Shown piece by piece: positions 54,351 through 63,236 of a stretch of 64,000 bases of DNA. The notes beneath the pieces are model-generated. The model was not told the DNA's origin. It made no database searches and saw only the letters and a list, made by a program, of their open reading frames with translations. Position numbers and translations under genes: made by a program. Within the stretch, counting starts at the first letter, position 1. Every line of letters begins with the position of its first letter. This DNA is from Nocardioides rotundus. GTDB lineage: Bacteria; Actinomycetota; Actinomycetes; Propionibacteriales; Nocardioidaceae. The DNA lies in the NCBI RefSeq assembly GCF_019931675.1, contig NZ_CP082922.1, positions 3,983,001-4,047,000 on the forward strand, read 5' to 3'.

Positions 54351-55121
54351 GTGAACAAAGTGCATGTCGAACCGGCCGTGAGCGACGAGCGCGTCCTGCT
54401 CATCACCCTCAACCGACCCGAGGCCCGCAACGCCGTCGACATGGACGTTGCGTTCGCGCTCGCCGATGCATTCGACCGTCTCGATAGCGACGCTGGGCTT
54501 CGTACCGCAGTGCTGACTGGCGCAGGGACGGGATTCAGCGCCGGCATGGATCTGAAGGCATTCGCCGCAGGGACGCTGCCGTTTCTGGAGGGCCGGGGCT
54601 TCGCCGGGTTCACGCAACGACCACCCCGCAAGCCCGTCGTCGCGGCCGTTGAGGGCTTCGCCCTTGCCGGTGGGATGGAGATGGTCCTGGCGTGTGACCT
54701 AGTGGTCGCCGCACGCGACGCGCGATTAGGTCTGCCGGAGGTGCAGCGGGGCCTCGTCGCGGCAGCAGGCGGGCTGTTGCGGCTCCCCCAACGAATCCCG
54801 TGGCACGTTGCGAGCGAGATCGTCCTGACGGGGGATCCTCTGACGGCACAACGTCTCCACGAGATCGGGCTGATCAATCGCGTGACGGAGCCGGGAGAAT
54901 CGCTGGCCTCGGCCGTCGAACTGGCGTCCAGGATCTCGGACAATGCACCATTGGCGTTACAGGCCTCCAAGGAGATCTTGGCACGAGCGGTCGACTGGGG
55001 CCTTGAGGACGGCTGGGCGCACCAATCGCCGATCGCCAACCGGATCTTCAGCTCCCGAGACGCCGTCGAGGGGGCGACCGCGTTCGCGCAGCGACGCGAG
55101 CCCCTATGGCGCGGCTGCTAG
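54351..55121 (+). CDS. Enoyl-CoA hydratase/isomerase family protein
   Basis: 256 residues from GTG 54351, with GAAGGG about 10 bp upstream; GTG 54378 is also possible. Crotonase oxyanion-hole motifs: GFSAGMDLKAF and EGFALAGGMEMVLACD. The catalytic acidic residue of LGLPEVQRGLVAAAGG is present. It would handle an acyl-CoA intermediate. Divergent from the catabolic run and followed 37 bp later by lysR. Confidence 0.88.
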   Translation: MNKVHVEPAVSDERVLLITLNRPEARNAVDMDVAFALADAFDRLDSDAGLRTAVLTGAGTGFSAGMDLKAFAAGTLPFLEGRGFAGFTQRPPRKPVVAAVEGFALAGGMEMVLACDLVVAARDARLGLPEVQRGLVAAAGGLLRLPQRIPWHVASEIVLTGDPLTAQRLHEIGLINRVTEPGESLASAVELASRISDNAPLALQASKEILARAVDWGLEDGWAHQSPIANRIFSSRDAVEGATAFAQRREPLWRGC

Positions 55122-55158
55122 TGGATCGGGGCGGCTGACCGCATGGGAGGATGCCGAG

Positions 55159-56118
55159 ATGGCGAAGAACAAGCCGAACGCGAGACAACCGAGCGAGGTC
55201 GCAGCAATTGCGGCATCCCGCGTGATCGACTCGCGCCGACTGCTGTACTTCGTCCATGTCGCGCGGAGCGGGAGCTTCACGGCCGCCGAGGCGGCACTGG
55301 ACATCGCCCAATCAGCGCTGAGCCGACAGATCCGACAACTCGAGAACGACCTCGGCACCAAACTGCTCGAACGACGCGGACACGGGGTCGAGCCCACCGC
55401 CACCGGACACGTGCTGCTCCAGTACGCCTCAGAAGTCCTGGAACTGATGGGCACTGCCCTCGACGAGGTCAGCACCTCCAAGCTCGGCGCCCGTGACCGG
55501 GTGTCCCTCGCAGTTTCGCGGCCGTTCTCGACGACGTACGTTCCCGACGTCCTGGTGCGATTCAACAAGAAATACCCCCAGATCCACGTCACTGTCTTCG
55601 AGGCCTCCAGCGGGCAGGTCTACGAGATGCTCACGACCGGAGTCGTGGACACAGCGGTCGTGCTCCTCCAGGCGAACTCCCCCAAGATCTCGACAGTGAA
55701 GCTGTTCGACGAGAGCCTCATGGTGATCGGACGCGGCGACGACCCAGATCTCGCGTCGCCCGTGATTGAGCGGTCCGACCTATCACGACTCAAACTCATG
55801 CTCCCAGCCGCACCGTTCGGCACCCGCGCCATTCTCGAGCGCTACTTCTACGACGGCGGCGTCAGCTTGGATCCCACCTTTCGATTCGACAGCGTCTCTC
55901 TCATGGCCGAGATGATCCGCCGAAACGGCTACTGCGCGATCCTGCCCGAGAGCGCCTGCACAAGCGAGCTGGAATCCGGAGAATTCGTCGCACGGCCGGT
56001 GAATCCCGGGCTGCATAGGACCCTTCGGTTGGCACACATGAGAGATCGCAAGCAACCAGAGGCGCTGACAGCGCTGCGCGAGACGCTCGTCTCGGTGGTC
56101 GAGGAGCGTCACGGCTGA
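55159..56118 (+). CDS. LysR-type transcriptional regulator
   Basis: 319 residues from ATG 55159, with GGGAGG 8 bp upstream. N-terminal HTH (FVHVARSGSFTAAEAALDIA, SALSRQIRQLE), then a periplasmic-binding-like effector domain. Likely controls the divergent catabolic run and the hydratase through the dyad at 54191-54211. The effector is unknown; a pathway intermediate is usual for this family. Confidence 0.9.
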   Translation: MAKNKPNARQPSEVAAIAASRVIDSRRLLYFVHVARSGSFTAAEAALDIAQSALSRQIRQLENDLGTKLLERRGHGVEPTATGHVLLQYASEVLELMGTALDEVSTSKLGARDRVSLAVSRPFSTTYVPDVLVRFNKKYPQIHVTVFEASSGQVYEMLTTGVVDTAVVLLQANSPKISTVKLFDESLMVIGRGDDPDLASPVIERSDLSRLKLMLPAAPFGTRAILERYFYDGGVSLDPTFRFDSVSLMAEMIRRNGYCAILPESACTSELESGEFVARPVNPGLHRTLRLAHMRDRKQPEALTALRETLVSVVEERHG

Positions 56119-56223
56119 GCCAGCGCTGCACCCGGCTCATCCGACACTCGGGCGTCGTCTTCCACCCCAGCGAGCGCAGGCGGCCCGGAGCAGGCGGCAC
56201 GCGCGGGGAGCGCTGCGCAGCCA

Positions 56224-56721
56224 CTACTCGCTGCGGGGCCAGCACGCGGAGGCTCGAGCAGGAGTCCCAGTGCGCGCCCCTCCGTCCTGCCTGACCTGTC
56301 GGCGCAGAACGGGATTGAGCACCTTTGCCGGAGGCGTTGCGCGGCAGGGCGTCAAGCACGAGCAGCTGGGTCGGTCGCTTGTTGGCGGCAAGTCGCGGTC
56401 GGCTCCACTCGTCGAGATCGGCCATGGCGACCGGTGACGTTGGATCGGTGGGGACAACGATGGCGACCGGGCGTCTCGCCCCACCTCTCGTGCGATGTGC
56501 CCCACGACCGCGACCTCCCCGACGCCAGGGTGGCGAGTCAGCACGTTCTCCACCTCGGCGCAGTAGACGTTCTCGCCGCCGGAGATGATCATCTCCTTCT
56601 TCCGGTCGACCACGTAGAGGAAGCCTTCATCGTCCTGCCGGACTAGTGTCCCGGCTAGCGCGGGAGTGGCCTGCGCGGGGAGACGCGTTCGACGTTGGCG
56701 GCCCCAGTGGAGCTCAATCAC
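56224..56721 (-). pseudogene. Broken acyl-CoA synthetase C-terminus (AMP-binding)
   Basis: Frame one carries LVRQDDEGFLYVVDRKKEMIISGGENVYCAEVENVL...VVGHIAREV, the hinge and C-terminal domain of an AMP ligase. The next part continues in another frame (MADLDEWSRPRLAANKRPTQ to LPRNASGK) and then returns to frame one (VLNPVLRRQVRQDG). Two frameshifts are thus needed, and the N-terminal two thirds are missing. The break falls next to the IS-end repeat at 56755. It is a remnant, not a gene. Confidence 0.8.
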
Positions 56722-56754
56722 GGCACGGCCGCTCGCGTCGCCACCAGTCCAAAC

Positions 56755-56839
56755 TCTACCGATTCAGTGTTCTTGAGCCGAAAGTTCGATCGACTCGTTT
56801 TGGCTGCATCTCGACATCAATCTTCGCTGCATCTCGACA
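56755..56839 (-). repeat. IS-end-like sequence, copy C, right boundary of the catabolic region
   Basis: Nearly identical to 16708-16799 over about 85 bp, minus 11 bp in the middle. It ends CTTCGCTGCATCTCGACA (56822-56839), the exact inverse of 36560-36577. It lies 15 bp beyond the dnaB stop codon. Confidence 0.65.
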
Positions 56840-56853
56840 ACAGATCTGATTCA

Positions 56854-59763
56854 TCAGTGCGCCATGTCCACGAACCGCGAGTAGTGCCCCTGGAACGCGA
56901 CGACCAGGTCTCGCGTGGGCCCGTTCCGGTGCTTCGCCACGATCAGATCGGCCTCTCCCGGCCGCGTGGACTCCTTCTCGTAGACGTCGTCACGGTGGAG
57001 CAGGATCACCATGTCGGCGTCCTGCTCCAGGGAGTTGTGGGCTGCGATGCCGTTGACCACGAAGTTGTGGGTGCCCATGACGGTGGCGTCGTACACCGGC
57101 ACCTCCCCCAGCGGCTCGATCGCTGCGATGGCGTCCCAGTAGACGTCGTTGGTGGCCAGGACCTCCAGGTCGGCGGAGCCGAGGACGTCCGCGACCTTCG
57201 CTAGGCGCTGCCGGCTCGGCGTTTGCTGGGTCTCGACAAGCTCGACCGGCGAGGATGCTCCGACCGCCGCGAGCTCAGGCGTCGGACGGTGCTCGGCGAG
57301 CACCTCGCGGAGCCGGCCCCACACCTCGCGCGGCACCGTGTCCAGGTTGGGGTTGCCCTTCACGTCGCGCAGCAGGTCGGCCAGCCGTTCCGCCTTCACG
57401 CCACGGGCACCGTGAACTCCCACCTCCTCGCAGAACCTCAACTGGTTCTCGGCGCCGTACACGTGCAGGTGCCAGCCATCTCGATAGCCCTGCTTGCGAA
57501 CGCGCTTGATCCGAGTGAAGACGTTGAAGCGGAGAAGCAGGCGCGAAAGATCGTCCACAAGGCGACGACTGTTCGAGGCGTAGTAGACGCGACCGAGATG
57601 CCTCTTCTCGTCGTACCCGATCGAACCCTCGGTCGCCCAGATGTGTCGCAGGAACAGGCCCACCTGCTCCTTCGGCAGTCCGAACACCCAGCCCGGCAGG
57701 GCGTCCAGCTCGGGACCGGACTCGGCCAGCGCCACGATCTCGTCCTCATCCCGCGCAACCGGCTGGAGCGGGGCAGGGGCGTGTCGCAGCGATCCGATCC
57801 GCGAGCCGGGAGTCAGCTCCGACAGCGGCATCCAGCCGTCGTAGGTCAGGAACTTGTGGTTCCCCGTCGCCTGGATCCGCCGGCCGGAGGCGAGAGTGAG
57901 CTCGTAGGTCTGCTTCACCCCGCTAGGGAAGGCGTGGGTGAGCGTGCGCGGCACCAGCTTGAGCCGGTCGTCCAGCGACCACACCGGGATGTCCCGCGCA
58001 CCCGACTCCATCAGCTCGCCCAAGGTGATCTCGGCGTTCGTGTCGGCCCGCATCAGCCGGGTGTCCGCACTCAGGCAGCCGGACTCACGAAGGTCACTCA
58101 TCATCGGCCGCTTGTCCGTGCGCTGCTCGGCACCACGGTTCAGCTGGGACAGCGCGATCACCGGGACCTCGAGCTCCTTGGCCAACAGCTTGATCTGCCG
58201 GGAGAACTCCGAGACCTCCAGCTGGCGGGACTCCACCTTCTTCCCCGACGTCATCAGCTGCATGTAGTCGATGACGATCAGCCGCAGGTCGTGCCGCTGC
58301 TTGAGCCGCCGCGCCTTAGCCCGGATCTCCATCATCGTCATGTTCGGACTGTCGTCGATGAACATCGGCGCACTGGAGACCTCGCCCATCTTCCGCGCCA
58401 GCTTCTGCCAGTCGTCGTCGTTCATCTGGCCGTTGCGGATGTGGTTGAGCGGCACCTTCGCCTCAGCGCTCAGCAACCGCATGGTGATCTCCGCCCGCGT
58501 CATCTCCAGGCTGAAGAACACACTCGACAGGTTGTTGTGGATCGAGGCCGCTCGGCACAGGTCCAGCGCCAGGGTCGAGTTGTGCGTGGGGATCCCGGTC
58601 GGTCCGGCCAGGTAGAGGTGGTCCTCGTTGTCCACCTGCACGCACCGCACCGGCACGGACGCGACCGGGCGGACCTCACTGACCTTCACCAGCGAGCCGC
58701 CCGGCATCTCGATCGCACACACGTCGCCGGCGGCAGCCAGCTCAGCAGTCGTGACAACGTGTGGACGTCCGGCCCCCATGACGACCGCTTCCCCACACGT
58801 TGCGGACGAGGAGGCGAGTCGCCACTGGTGCTGCGCATCCGCGGTGATCACCGAACCGTCGGAGAAGTGCACCTCATAGCACGGACGGTCCAGCAGCACC
58901 TCGGTCGCAGCGACGACGCGGGTGGGCCGCCCGGAGGCGTCGTACAGCTCGTCGCCTACCCGGATCTCGCCCATCGTCGTCCAGCCGGTCGGCGTGGGCA
59001 GCGGCGTGTCCAGCGCCAGTGCCTTCCCCATCGCGGGGCGCGCGGCGACGATGATCATCTGGCCGGCGTGCAGGCCGTTGGTCAGCTCGTCGAGGTCGGC
59101 GAAGCCGGTGGGGACGCCGTACAGCCCCGCATCCCGGTTCGAGATCGCCTCGATCTCGTCGAGCACCGAGCCCATGATGTCGCTCAGCGGCGCGTAGTCC
59201 TCCGCCTGGCGCTTCTCGGTGACGTTGTAGATCTCCGCCTGCGCCTCGTCGACCACGTCGTCGACCTGGCCCTCGCCGGCGTACCCGATCTGCACGATCC
59301 GGGTGCCCGCCTCGACCAGCCGCCGCAGGATCGCCTTCTCCCGAACGATCTCGGCATACCACCCCGCGTTGGCGGCCGTCGGCACGTTCGCGATCAGGGT
59401 GTGGAGGTACGGCGCCCCGCCGATCTTCGGCAGCAGGCCCTTGCGCTGCAGCTCACCGCCGACCGTGATCGCGTCCACCGGCTCCGAGCGACCCCACAGG
59501 TCGATCATCGCGTCGTAGATCAGCTCGTGGCTGGGCCGGTAGAAGTCCAGCCCGCGCAGCACCTCCGCGACCTCGGCGATCGCGTCCTTGCTGATCATCA
59601 TCGAGCCCAGCACGCACTGCTCGGCCGCCATGTCCTGCGGCGGCGTCCGGTCCCCACCGCTGCCGCCGCCCGGCGCGTCGCCCGGCTCCCACGGCATCGG
59701 GCCGTCGCCCCAGCCGTCGGACGGGCCCTCGGGCAGGTCGCGATCGTTCTCGGTGATGCTCAC
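56854..59763 (-). CDS. dnaB: Replicative DNA helicase DnaB, interrupted by two inteins
   Basis: 969 residues from GTG 59763, preceded by AGGGGG; an in-frame ATG at 59808 lies upstream. Removing both inteins leaves 473 residues, normal for DnaB. The N-extein ends in Walker A ARPAMGK (about 247), resumes with STLALDLC, and has the Walker B LRLIVIDYMQ and RESG/SLEQDAD motif. Inteins sit at Walker A and after the RESG loop, both functional sites, so splicing must work for survival. Encoded convergent to the catabolic region. Confidence 0.95.
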   Translation of the reverse strand: MSITENDRDLPEGPSDGWGDGPMPWEPGDAPGGGSGGDRTPPQDMAAEQCVLGSMMISKDAIAEVAEVLRGLDFYRPSHELIYDAMIDLWGRSEPVDAITVGGELQRKGLLPKIGGAPYLHTLIANVPTAANAGWYAEIVREKAILRRLVEAGTRIVQIGYAGEGQVDDVVDEAQAEIYNVTEKRQAEDYAPLSDIMGSVLDEIEAISNRDAGLYGVPTGFADLDELTNGLHAGQMIIVAARPAMGKALALDTPLPTPTGWTTMGEIRVGDELYDASGRPTRVVAATEVLLDRPCYEVHFSDGSVITADAQHQWRLASSSATCGEAVVMGAGRPHVVTTAELAAAGDVCAIEMPGGSLVKVSEVRPVASVPVRCVQVDNEDHLYLAGPTGIPTHNSTLALDLCRAASIHNNLSSVFFSLEMTRAEITMRLLSAEAKVPLNHIRNGQMNDDDWQKLARKMGEVSSAPMFIDDSPNMTMMEIRAKARRLKQRHDLRLIVIDYMQLMTSGKKVESRQLEVSEFSRQIKLLAKELEVPVIALSQLNRGAEQRTDKRPMMSDLRESGCLSADTRLMRADTNAEITLGELMESGARDIPVWSLDDRLKLVPRTLTHAFPSGVKQTYELTLASGRRIQATGNHKFLTYDGWMPLSELTPGSRIGSLRHAPAPLQPVARDEDEIVALAESGPELDALPGWVFGLPKEQVGLFLRHIWATEGSIGYDEKRHLGRVYYASNSRRLVDDLSRLLLRFNVFTRIKRVRKQGYRDGWHLHVYGAENQLRFCEEVGVHGARGVKAERLADLLRDVKGNPNLDTVPREVWGRLREVLAEHRPTPELAAVGASSPVELVETQQTPSRQRLAKVADVLGSADLEVLATNDVYWDAIAAIEPLGEVPVYDATVMGTHNFVVNGIAAHNSLEQDADMVILLHRDDVYEKESTRPGEADLIVAKHRNGPTRDLVVAFQGHYSRFVDMAH
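57034..58077 (-). other. DnaB intein 2, class 1 with reduced endonuclease
   Basis: 348 residues: Cys1 (CLSADTRL), block B TGNHKFLT and C-terminal VVNGIAAHN followed by Ser. Only one LAGLIDADG-like motif is visible (LFLRHIWATEGS); the first motif expected after the N-terminal splicing blocks is absent. The homing endonuclease is therefore probably inactive, with the splicing part intact. Confidence 0.85.
58579..59022 (-). other. DnaB intein 1, class 3 mini-intein
   Basis: 148 residues inserted after Walker A lysine (ARPAMGK). Residue 1 is Ala, not Cys/Ser. Trp (DAQHQW) in block B, Cys (VRCVQV) in block F and Thr (GIPTHN) in block G form the WCT set that defines class 3 inteins, which start splicing from the block F Cys. 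No homing endonuclease. The +1 residue is Ser. Confidence 0.88.
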
Positions 59764-60298
59764 GCGCGGCGCCCCCTGGGGTCTCAGCCGCCTCCCGGCG
59801 GTCCTCACTGTCGCTGTCCCGGCGCACGCTAGAACCCGCCGCCGACACTTCCGCCGGGGCGCCGCTGACGAGGGGGTCAGCGCTGCCGGACCCGCACGTC
59901 CGACCGAGACACTCGCGCGAACCTACGCGCCGGTCACCGGCCGGAGGTAGCACCTTGTCCACAGGGGGTTGTGGAGAAACGGTGGAGTCCGTGGAGGAGT
60001 GGCAGCCGATTGTGGTCCACCAGTGGACAACCGCTGTGGACGAACAACGAGTTGCACGCACGATATGCCTCTGACCTGCGAAAACATCGATCCACACCTG
60101 TGGAGAACAGAAAAATTGCGAGGTGAACCAGTTCACCTTCCCGTCATCTGGACGACCGTGCGGGTTTGTCGACATACCGCATCCCGGGGTACCCCCGTGG
60201 GGGATTTCAACAGGTTATCCACCGCTGCCGCACCGCGCGTGCGGTAACTGGTGAGACCCTCCCTCACCCCTTACGCCGTCCGGGGTAGATTCGGCCCG
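59764..60298. promoter_or_regulatory. dnaB-MATE intergenic region with a DnaA-box-like cluster
   Basis: Box-like 9-mers: TTGTCCACA (59955-59963), AGTGGACAA (60022-60030), TGTGGACGA (60035-60043), TGTGGAGAA (60099-60107) and TTATCCACC (60215-60223). A TAGATT -10-like box at 60285-60290 lies 8 bp before GTG 60299, so the MATE mRNA may be leaderless. There is no dnaA or dnaN here, so this is not the chromosomal oriC. Confidence 0.55.
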
Positions 60299-61642
60299 GT
60301 GCCGACCCCGACCGCGCGCGCCCAGGACCGCGAGATCGTCCGCCTCGCGGTCCCCGCGTTCCTCGCGCTGGTCGCCGAGCCGCTCTTCCTCCTCGCCGAC
60401 GCCGCGATCGTCGGCCACCTCGGCACCCGCGAGCTCGCCGGCCTCGGCATCGCCGCGGCGATCCTGCAGACCGTGGTGGGGCTGTGCATCTTCCTCGCCT
60501 ACGGCACCACCGCCGCGGTCGCCCGCCACCTCGGCGCCGGCCAGCTGCGCCGCGCCCTGGCCCAGGGCATCGACGGGATCTGGCTGGCGATCCTCATCGG
60601 CACCGTCGCCACCGTGGCCGGCGTACTCCTCACCACCCCGCTCGTCGCCCTCTTCGGCACCGGCCCCGCCGTCTCCGGCTTCGCCGAGGACTACCTCCGC
60701 GTCGCGTTCCTCGGCACCACCCCGCTGCTGATCATGCTCGCCGCGACCGGGGTGCTCCGCGGCCTGCAGGACACGCGCACGCCGCTCGTCGTCGCGGTGG
60801 CGGGCAACCTGGTCAACATCGTCCTCAACTACGTCCTGGTGTACGGCGCGGGCCCGGTCCCCGCACTCGGCATCGCCGGCGCCGCGCTCGGATCCGTGGT
60901 GGCGCAGGTCGCCTCCGCGCTCGCCCTCGGCTGGGTGGTCGTGCGCGCCGCCCGCCGCGAGGGCGCGTCCCTGCGGCCGGACCTGCCGGGCATCCGCGCG
61001 TCCGGCCGGGCCGGCGTACCTCTCCTGGTGCGCACCCTCACCCTGCGCGCCAGCCTGCTCATCGGCACCTACGCCGTCGTGCTCGCCTCCGGCTCCGACG
61101 ACGGGGTCGGCATGGCGACCCACCAGCTCGCGATGACCCTGTGGAGCTTCCTGGCGTTCGTGCTCGACGCGATCGCGATCGCCGCGCAGGCCATCACCGG
61201 GCGCTACCTCGGCGCCGGCGACGTCGACGGCACGCGCGCGGTCACCGCCCGGATGATCACCTGGGGCTGGCGCAGCGGGATCGTCACCGGACTCGGGCTC
61301 GCGGCGCTCTCGCCGTTCCTCGGGCCGCTCTTCACCCCCGACCCCGCCGTGCAGGACCTGCTGGTGCCGGTGCTGATCGTCGCCGCGATCGGACAGCCCG
61401 TCGCGGGCATCGTGTTCGTACTCGACGGCGTGCTGATCGGCGCCGGCGACGGGCGCTACCTCGCCTGGACCGGGCTGCTCGTGCTGCTCGCCTACGCCCC
61501 CGCCGCGCTGGTCGCCGGGTGGCTCACCCACAGCGTCGTCTGGGTGTGGGTCGCCATGACCGTGGTCTTCATGGGCGCGCGGCTGGTCGTGCTGGTCACC
61601 CGCTCGCGCGGCTCGGCCTGGATGGTGACCGGCGCCCGGTGA
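60299..61642 (+). CDS. MATE-family efflux transporter
   Basis: 447 residues from GTG 60299. Twelve hydrophobic segments in two homologous halves. The N-terminal half has LADAAIVGHLGTRELAGLGI and the second half FVLDAIAIAAQAITGRYLGAG, the conserved acidic sites of Na+ or H+ coupled MATE exporters. A MATE gene next to dnaB is common in actinobacteria. The substrate is unknown. Confidence 0.9.
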   Translation: MPTPTARAQDREIVRLAVPAFLALVAEPLFLLADAAIVGHLGTRELAGLGIAAAILQTVVGLCIFLAYGTTAAVARHLGAGQLRRALAQGIDGIWLAILIGTVATVAGVLLTTPLVALFGTGPAVSGFAEDYLRVAFLGTTPLLIMLAATGVLRGLQDTRTPLVVAVAGNLVNIVLNYVLVYGAGPVPALGIAGAALGSVVAQVASALALGWVVVRAARREGASLRPDLPGIRASGRAGVPLLVRTLTLRASLLIGTYAVVLASGSDDGVGMATHQLAMTLWSFLAFVLDAIAIAAQAITGRYLGAGDVDGTRAVTARMITWGWRSGIVTGLGLAALSPFLGPLFTPDPAVQDLLVPVLIVAAIGQPVAGIVFVLDGVLIGAGDGRYLAWTGLLVLLAYAPAALVAGWLTHSVVWVWVAMTVVFMGARLVVLVTRSRGSAWMVTGAR

Positions 61643-61671
61643 TGCTGATCGCTAGTTTCCGGCTTCGAGCG

Positions 61672-62619
61672 TCACGTGACCCGATCGGCGGCCACCCGGA
61701 AGCCGCAGGGGTACAGCTTGCCTGGGTGGGGCCCATGGCGACGAGCACACCGGGCGAGGTCTCCAAACCGTGAGAAACTCCCGCCACGGGTAATCGGATA
61801 CCGACCGAGGATCTGCGTCAGGTCGTCGTCCACAACTTCCCCCCGCTCGTATGGCGCGTAGAGCGAGGACGTGAACTCCTCCACATTTCCCGCCAAGTCC
61901 CATGCTCCACACCACGAGCGCCCGCGCGGGAAGGAGCCGATCGGACTCGTGGTGTTCAGACCGAATTCGCGGGTGTTTGTGGCGGCGGGATCGAAGTCAT
62001 CCCCCCAGGGATACTCCCGCCGATCTGCTCCACGGGCTGCGTATTCCCACTCGGCTTCGGTCGGGAGTCGGAAACGAAAACCTTCGACCTGTTCGCTCAG
62101 CCACGAGCAATAGGCTTGAGCGTCTTCCCACCTCACGCCAGCCACTGGGTGGTTTGATCGATCCCAAGGATACGCCCCCAGGAGCCACGACGATGGCCGC
62201 TCGGTGGAAGACTCCGAGTGGAAAAGGAACTGGGCGTACTGAGCGTTCGTCACCGGGTAGGTGCCCAGCCAGAAGTCGGACACGTCGACCCGCGACTGAG
62301 GTGCTTCTTTGAGGATCCACGATCGCTCTACCCCGACGTGCCTCCATTCCGCGACGACCTGATCCACCGCCTCTACTGGCGTGCCCCTGAGAACCGTGCC
62401 GCCTGGCACTCGGCACAGCGTCGGTATCGCTGGCGCCCTTTCGTCACCGAACAACGCCACTAGCGATCCCGCCACTATTCGTTCAGCTGGCGTACCATTC
62501 CCGGTACAGAGCAAGTTCACGCAGTCCGTGAATTTCGCCAGTGGAACTGCCTCGAGTGACCACGTCAACGGGAGCACTTCGGAGAAGTGCGCTGCATCAA
62601 TTTGCTCGTCTGAACTCAC
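61672..62619 (-). CDS. FGE/SUMF1-domain protein, ToxD-like
   Basis: 315 residues. The formylglycine-generating-enzyme-like domain covers the C-terminal two thirds: FWLGTYPVTNAQYAQF, HPVAGVRWEDAQAYCSWL, RLPTEAEWEYAARG and GNVEEFTSSLY. The closing motif RGGSFSRFGDLARCARR keeps only the second of the two catalytic cysteines of true FGEs. ToxD of the Burkholderia toxoflavin cluster carries such a domain. Its start overlaps the GTP cyclohydrolase stop by 4 bp. Confidence 0.82.
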   Translation of the reverse strand: MSSDEQIDAAHFSEVLPLTWSLEAVPLAKFTDCVNLLCTGNGTPAERIVAGSLVALFGDERAPAIPTLCRVPGGTVLRGTPVEAVDQVVAEWRHVGVERSWILKEAPQSRVDVSDFWLGTYPVTNAQYAQFLFHSESSTERPSSWLLGAYPWDRSNHPVAGVRWEDAQAYCSWLSEQVEGFRFRLPTEAEWEYAARGADRREYPWGDDFDPAATNTREFGLNTTSPIGSFPRGRSWCGAWDLAGNVEEFTSSLYAPYERGEVVDDDLTQILGRYPITRGGSFSRFGDLARCARRHGPHPGKLYPCGFRVAADRVT

Positions 62620-63236
62620 ACAGACTCTCGATCTATCGAGATATTATGGCCCGCAAGCAGCGCCTTTTCGCGCAAGTAGGCGGCGTTCTCGGGCGTGACA
62701 TGTGCTCCCGTGTGCTGAACACTCTCCACGTCTATTCCTGCAGCGATCAGGGACTCCACCTTACGCGGATTATTCGTCAGCAGCTCCACCGAGTCGAGCC
62801 CTAGAGCGATCAACATCTCCGCACACTCATCGTACTGCCGCTCATCAGCGCCAAATCCTAGCTGCTCATTGGCCGAGAAAGTGTCCGCTCCAGCATCCTG
62901 CGCCAGGTAGGCATCAAGTTTGTTGTACAGGCCGATACCCCTGCCCTCCTGCCGCATATAGAGTACAACCCCTCCTCGCGCGGATATCCGTTCGATCGAC
63001 TCCATCAACTGGGCACCACAATCACATCGTGACGACCCAAACACATCCCCAGTCAGGCACTCCGAATGAATCCGCACCAAACAACCTTTCGTGGGTCTCC
63101 CCAGCACCACCGCCAGGTGCTCTGCCCCCGACGGGAGATGGTTGAAGCTCACGATTTCGGCCTCGGCCTCCGTGCGAGAGCACGGATGCAGCCGAAACGG
63201 CACCCTAGCTCGAACCTCTACCCGCAGGGCCATCAC
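62616..63236 (-). CDS. GTP cyclohydrolase II, ToxB/RibA-like
   Basis: 206 residues, a stand-alone cyclohydrolase without the RibB half. Zinc cysteines are in SECLTGDVFGSSRCDCG, and GTP-binding motifs RQEGRGIGLYNKLDAY and LLTNNPRKVESL are present. It opens GTP to the pyrimidine precursor of flavins and azapteridines. Here it is bracketed by WD-repeat and FGE genes with 4-bp overlaps, so azapteridine (toxoflavin-like) synthesis is more likely than riboflavin; no rib genes are visible. Confidence 0.9.
   Translation of the reverse strand: MMALRVEVRARVPFRLHPCSRTEAEAEIVSFNHLPSGAEHLAVVLGRPTKGCLVRIHSECLTGDVFGSSRCDCGAQLMESIERISARGGVVLYMRQEGRGIGLYNKLDAYLAQDAGADTFSANEQLGFGADERQYDECAEMLIALGLDSVELLTNNPRKVESLIAAGIDVESVQHTGAHVTPENAAYLREKALLAGHNISIDRESV

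Noticed and set aside
57223..59832. An 869-codon plus-strand frame opposite dnaB
   Set aside because: It mirrors dnaB, has Val/Arg/Asp-rich shadow composition and no domain.
59764..60298. Chromosomal origin of replication
   Set aside because: DnaA boxes are present, but dnaA and dnaN are not adjacent and no AT-rich unwinding region is seen.
60215..61531. A minus-strand frame rich in Gly/Glu/Asp opposite the MATE gene
   Set aside because: Low-complexity shadow of a high-GC gene; the MATE frame has the transmembrane pattern.
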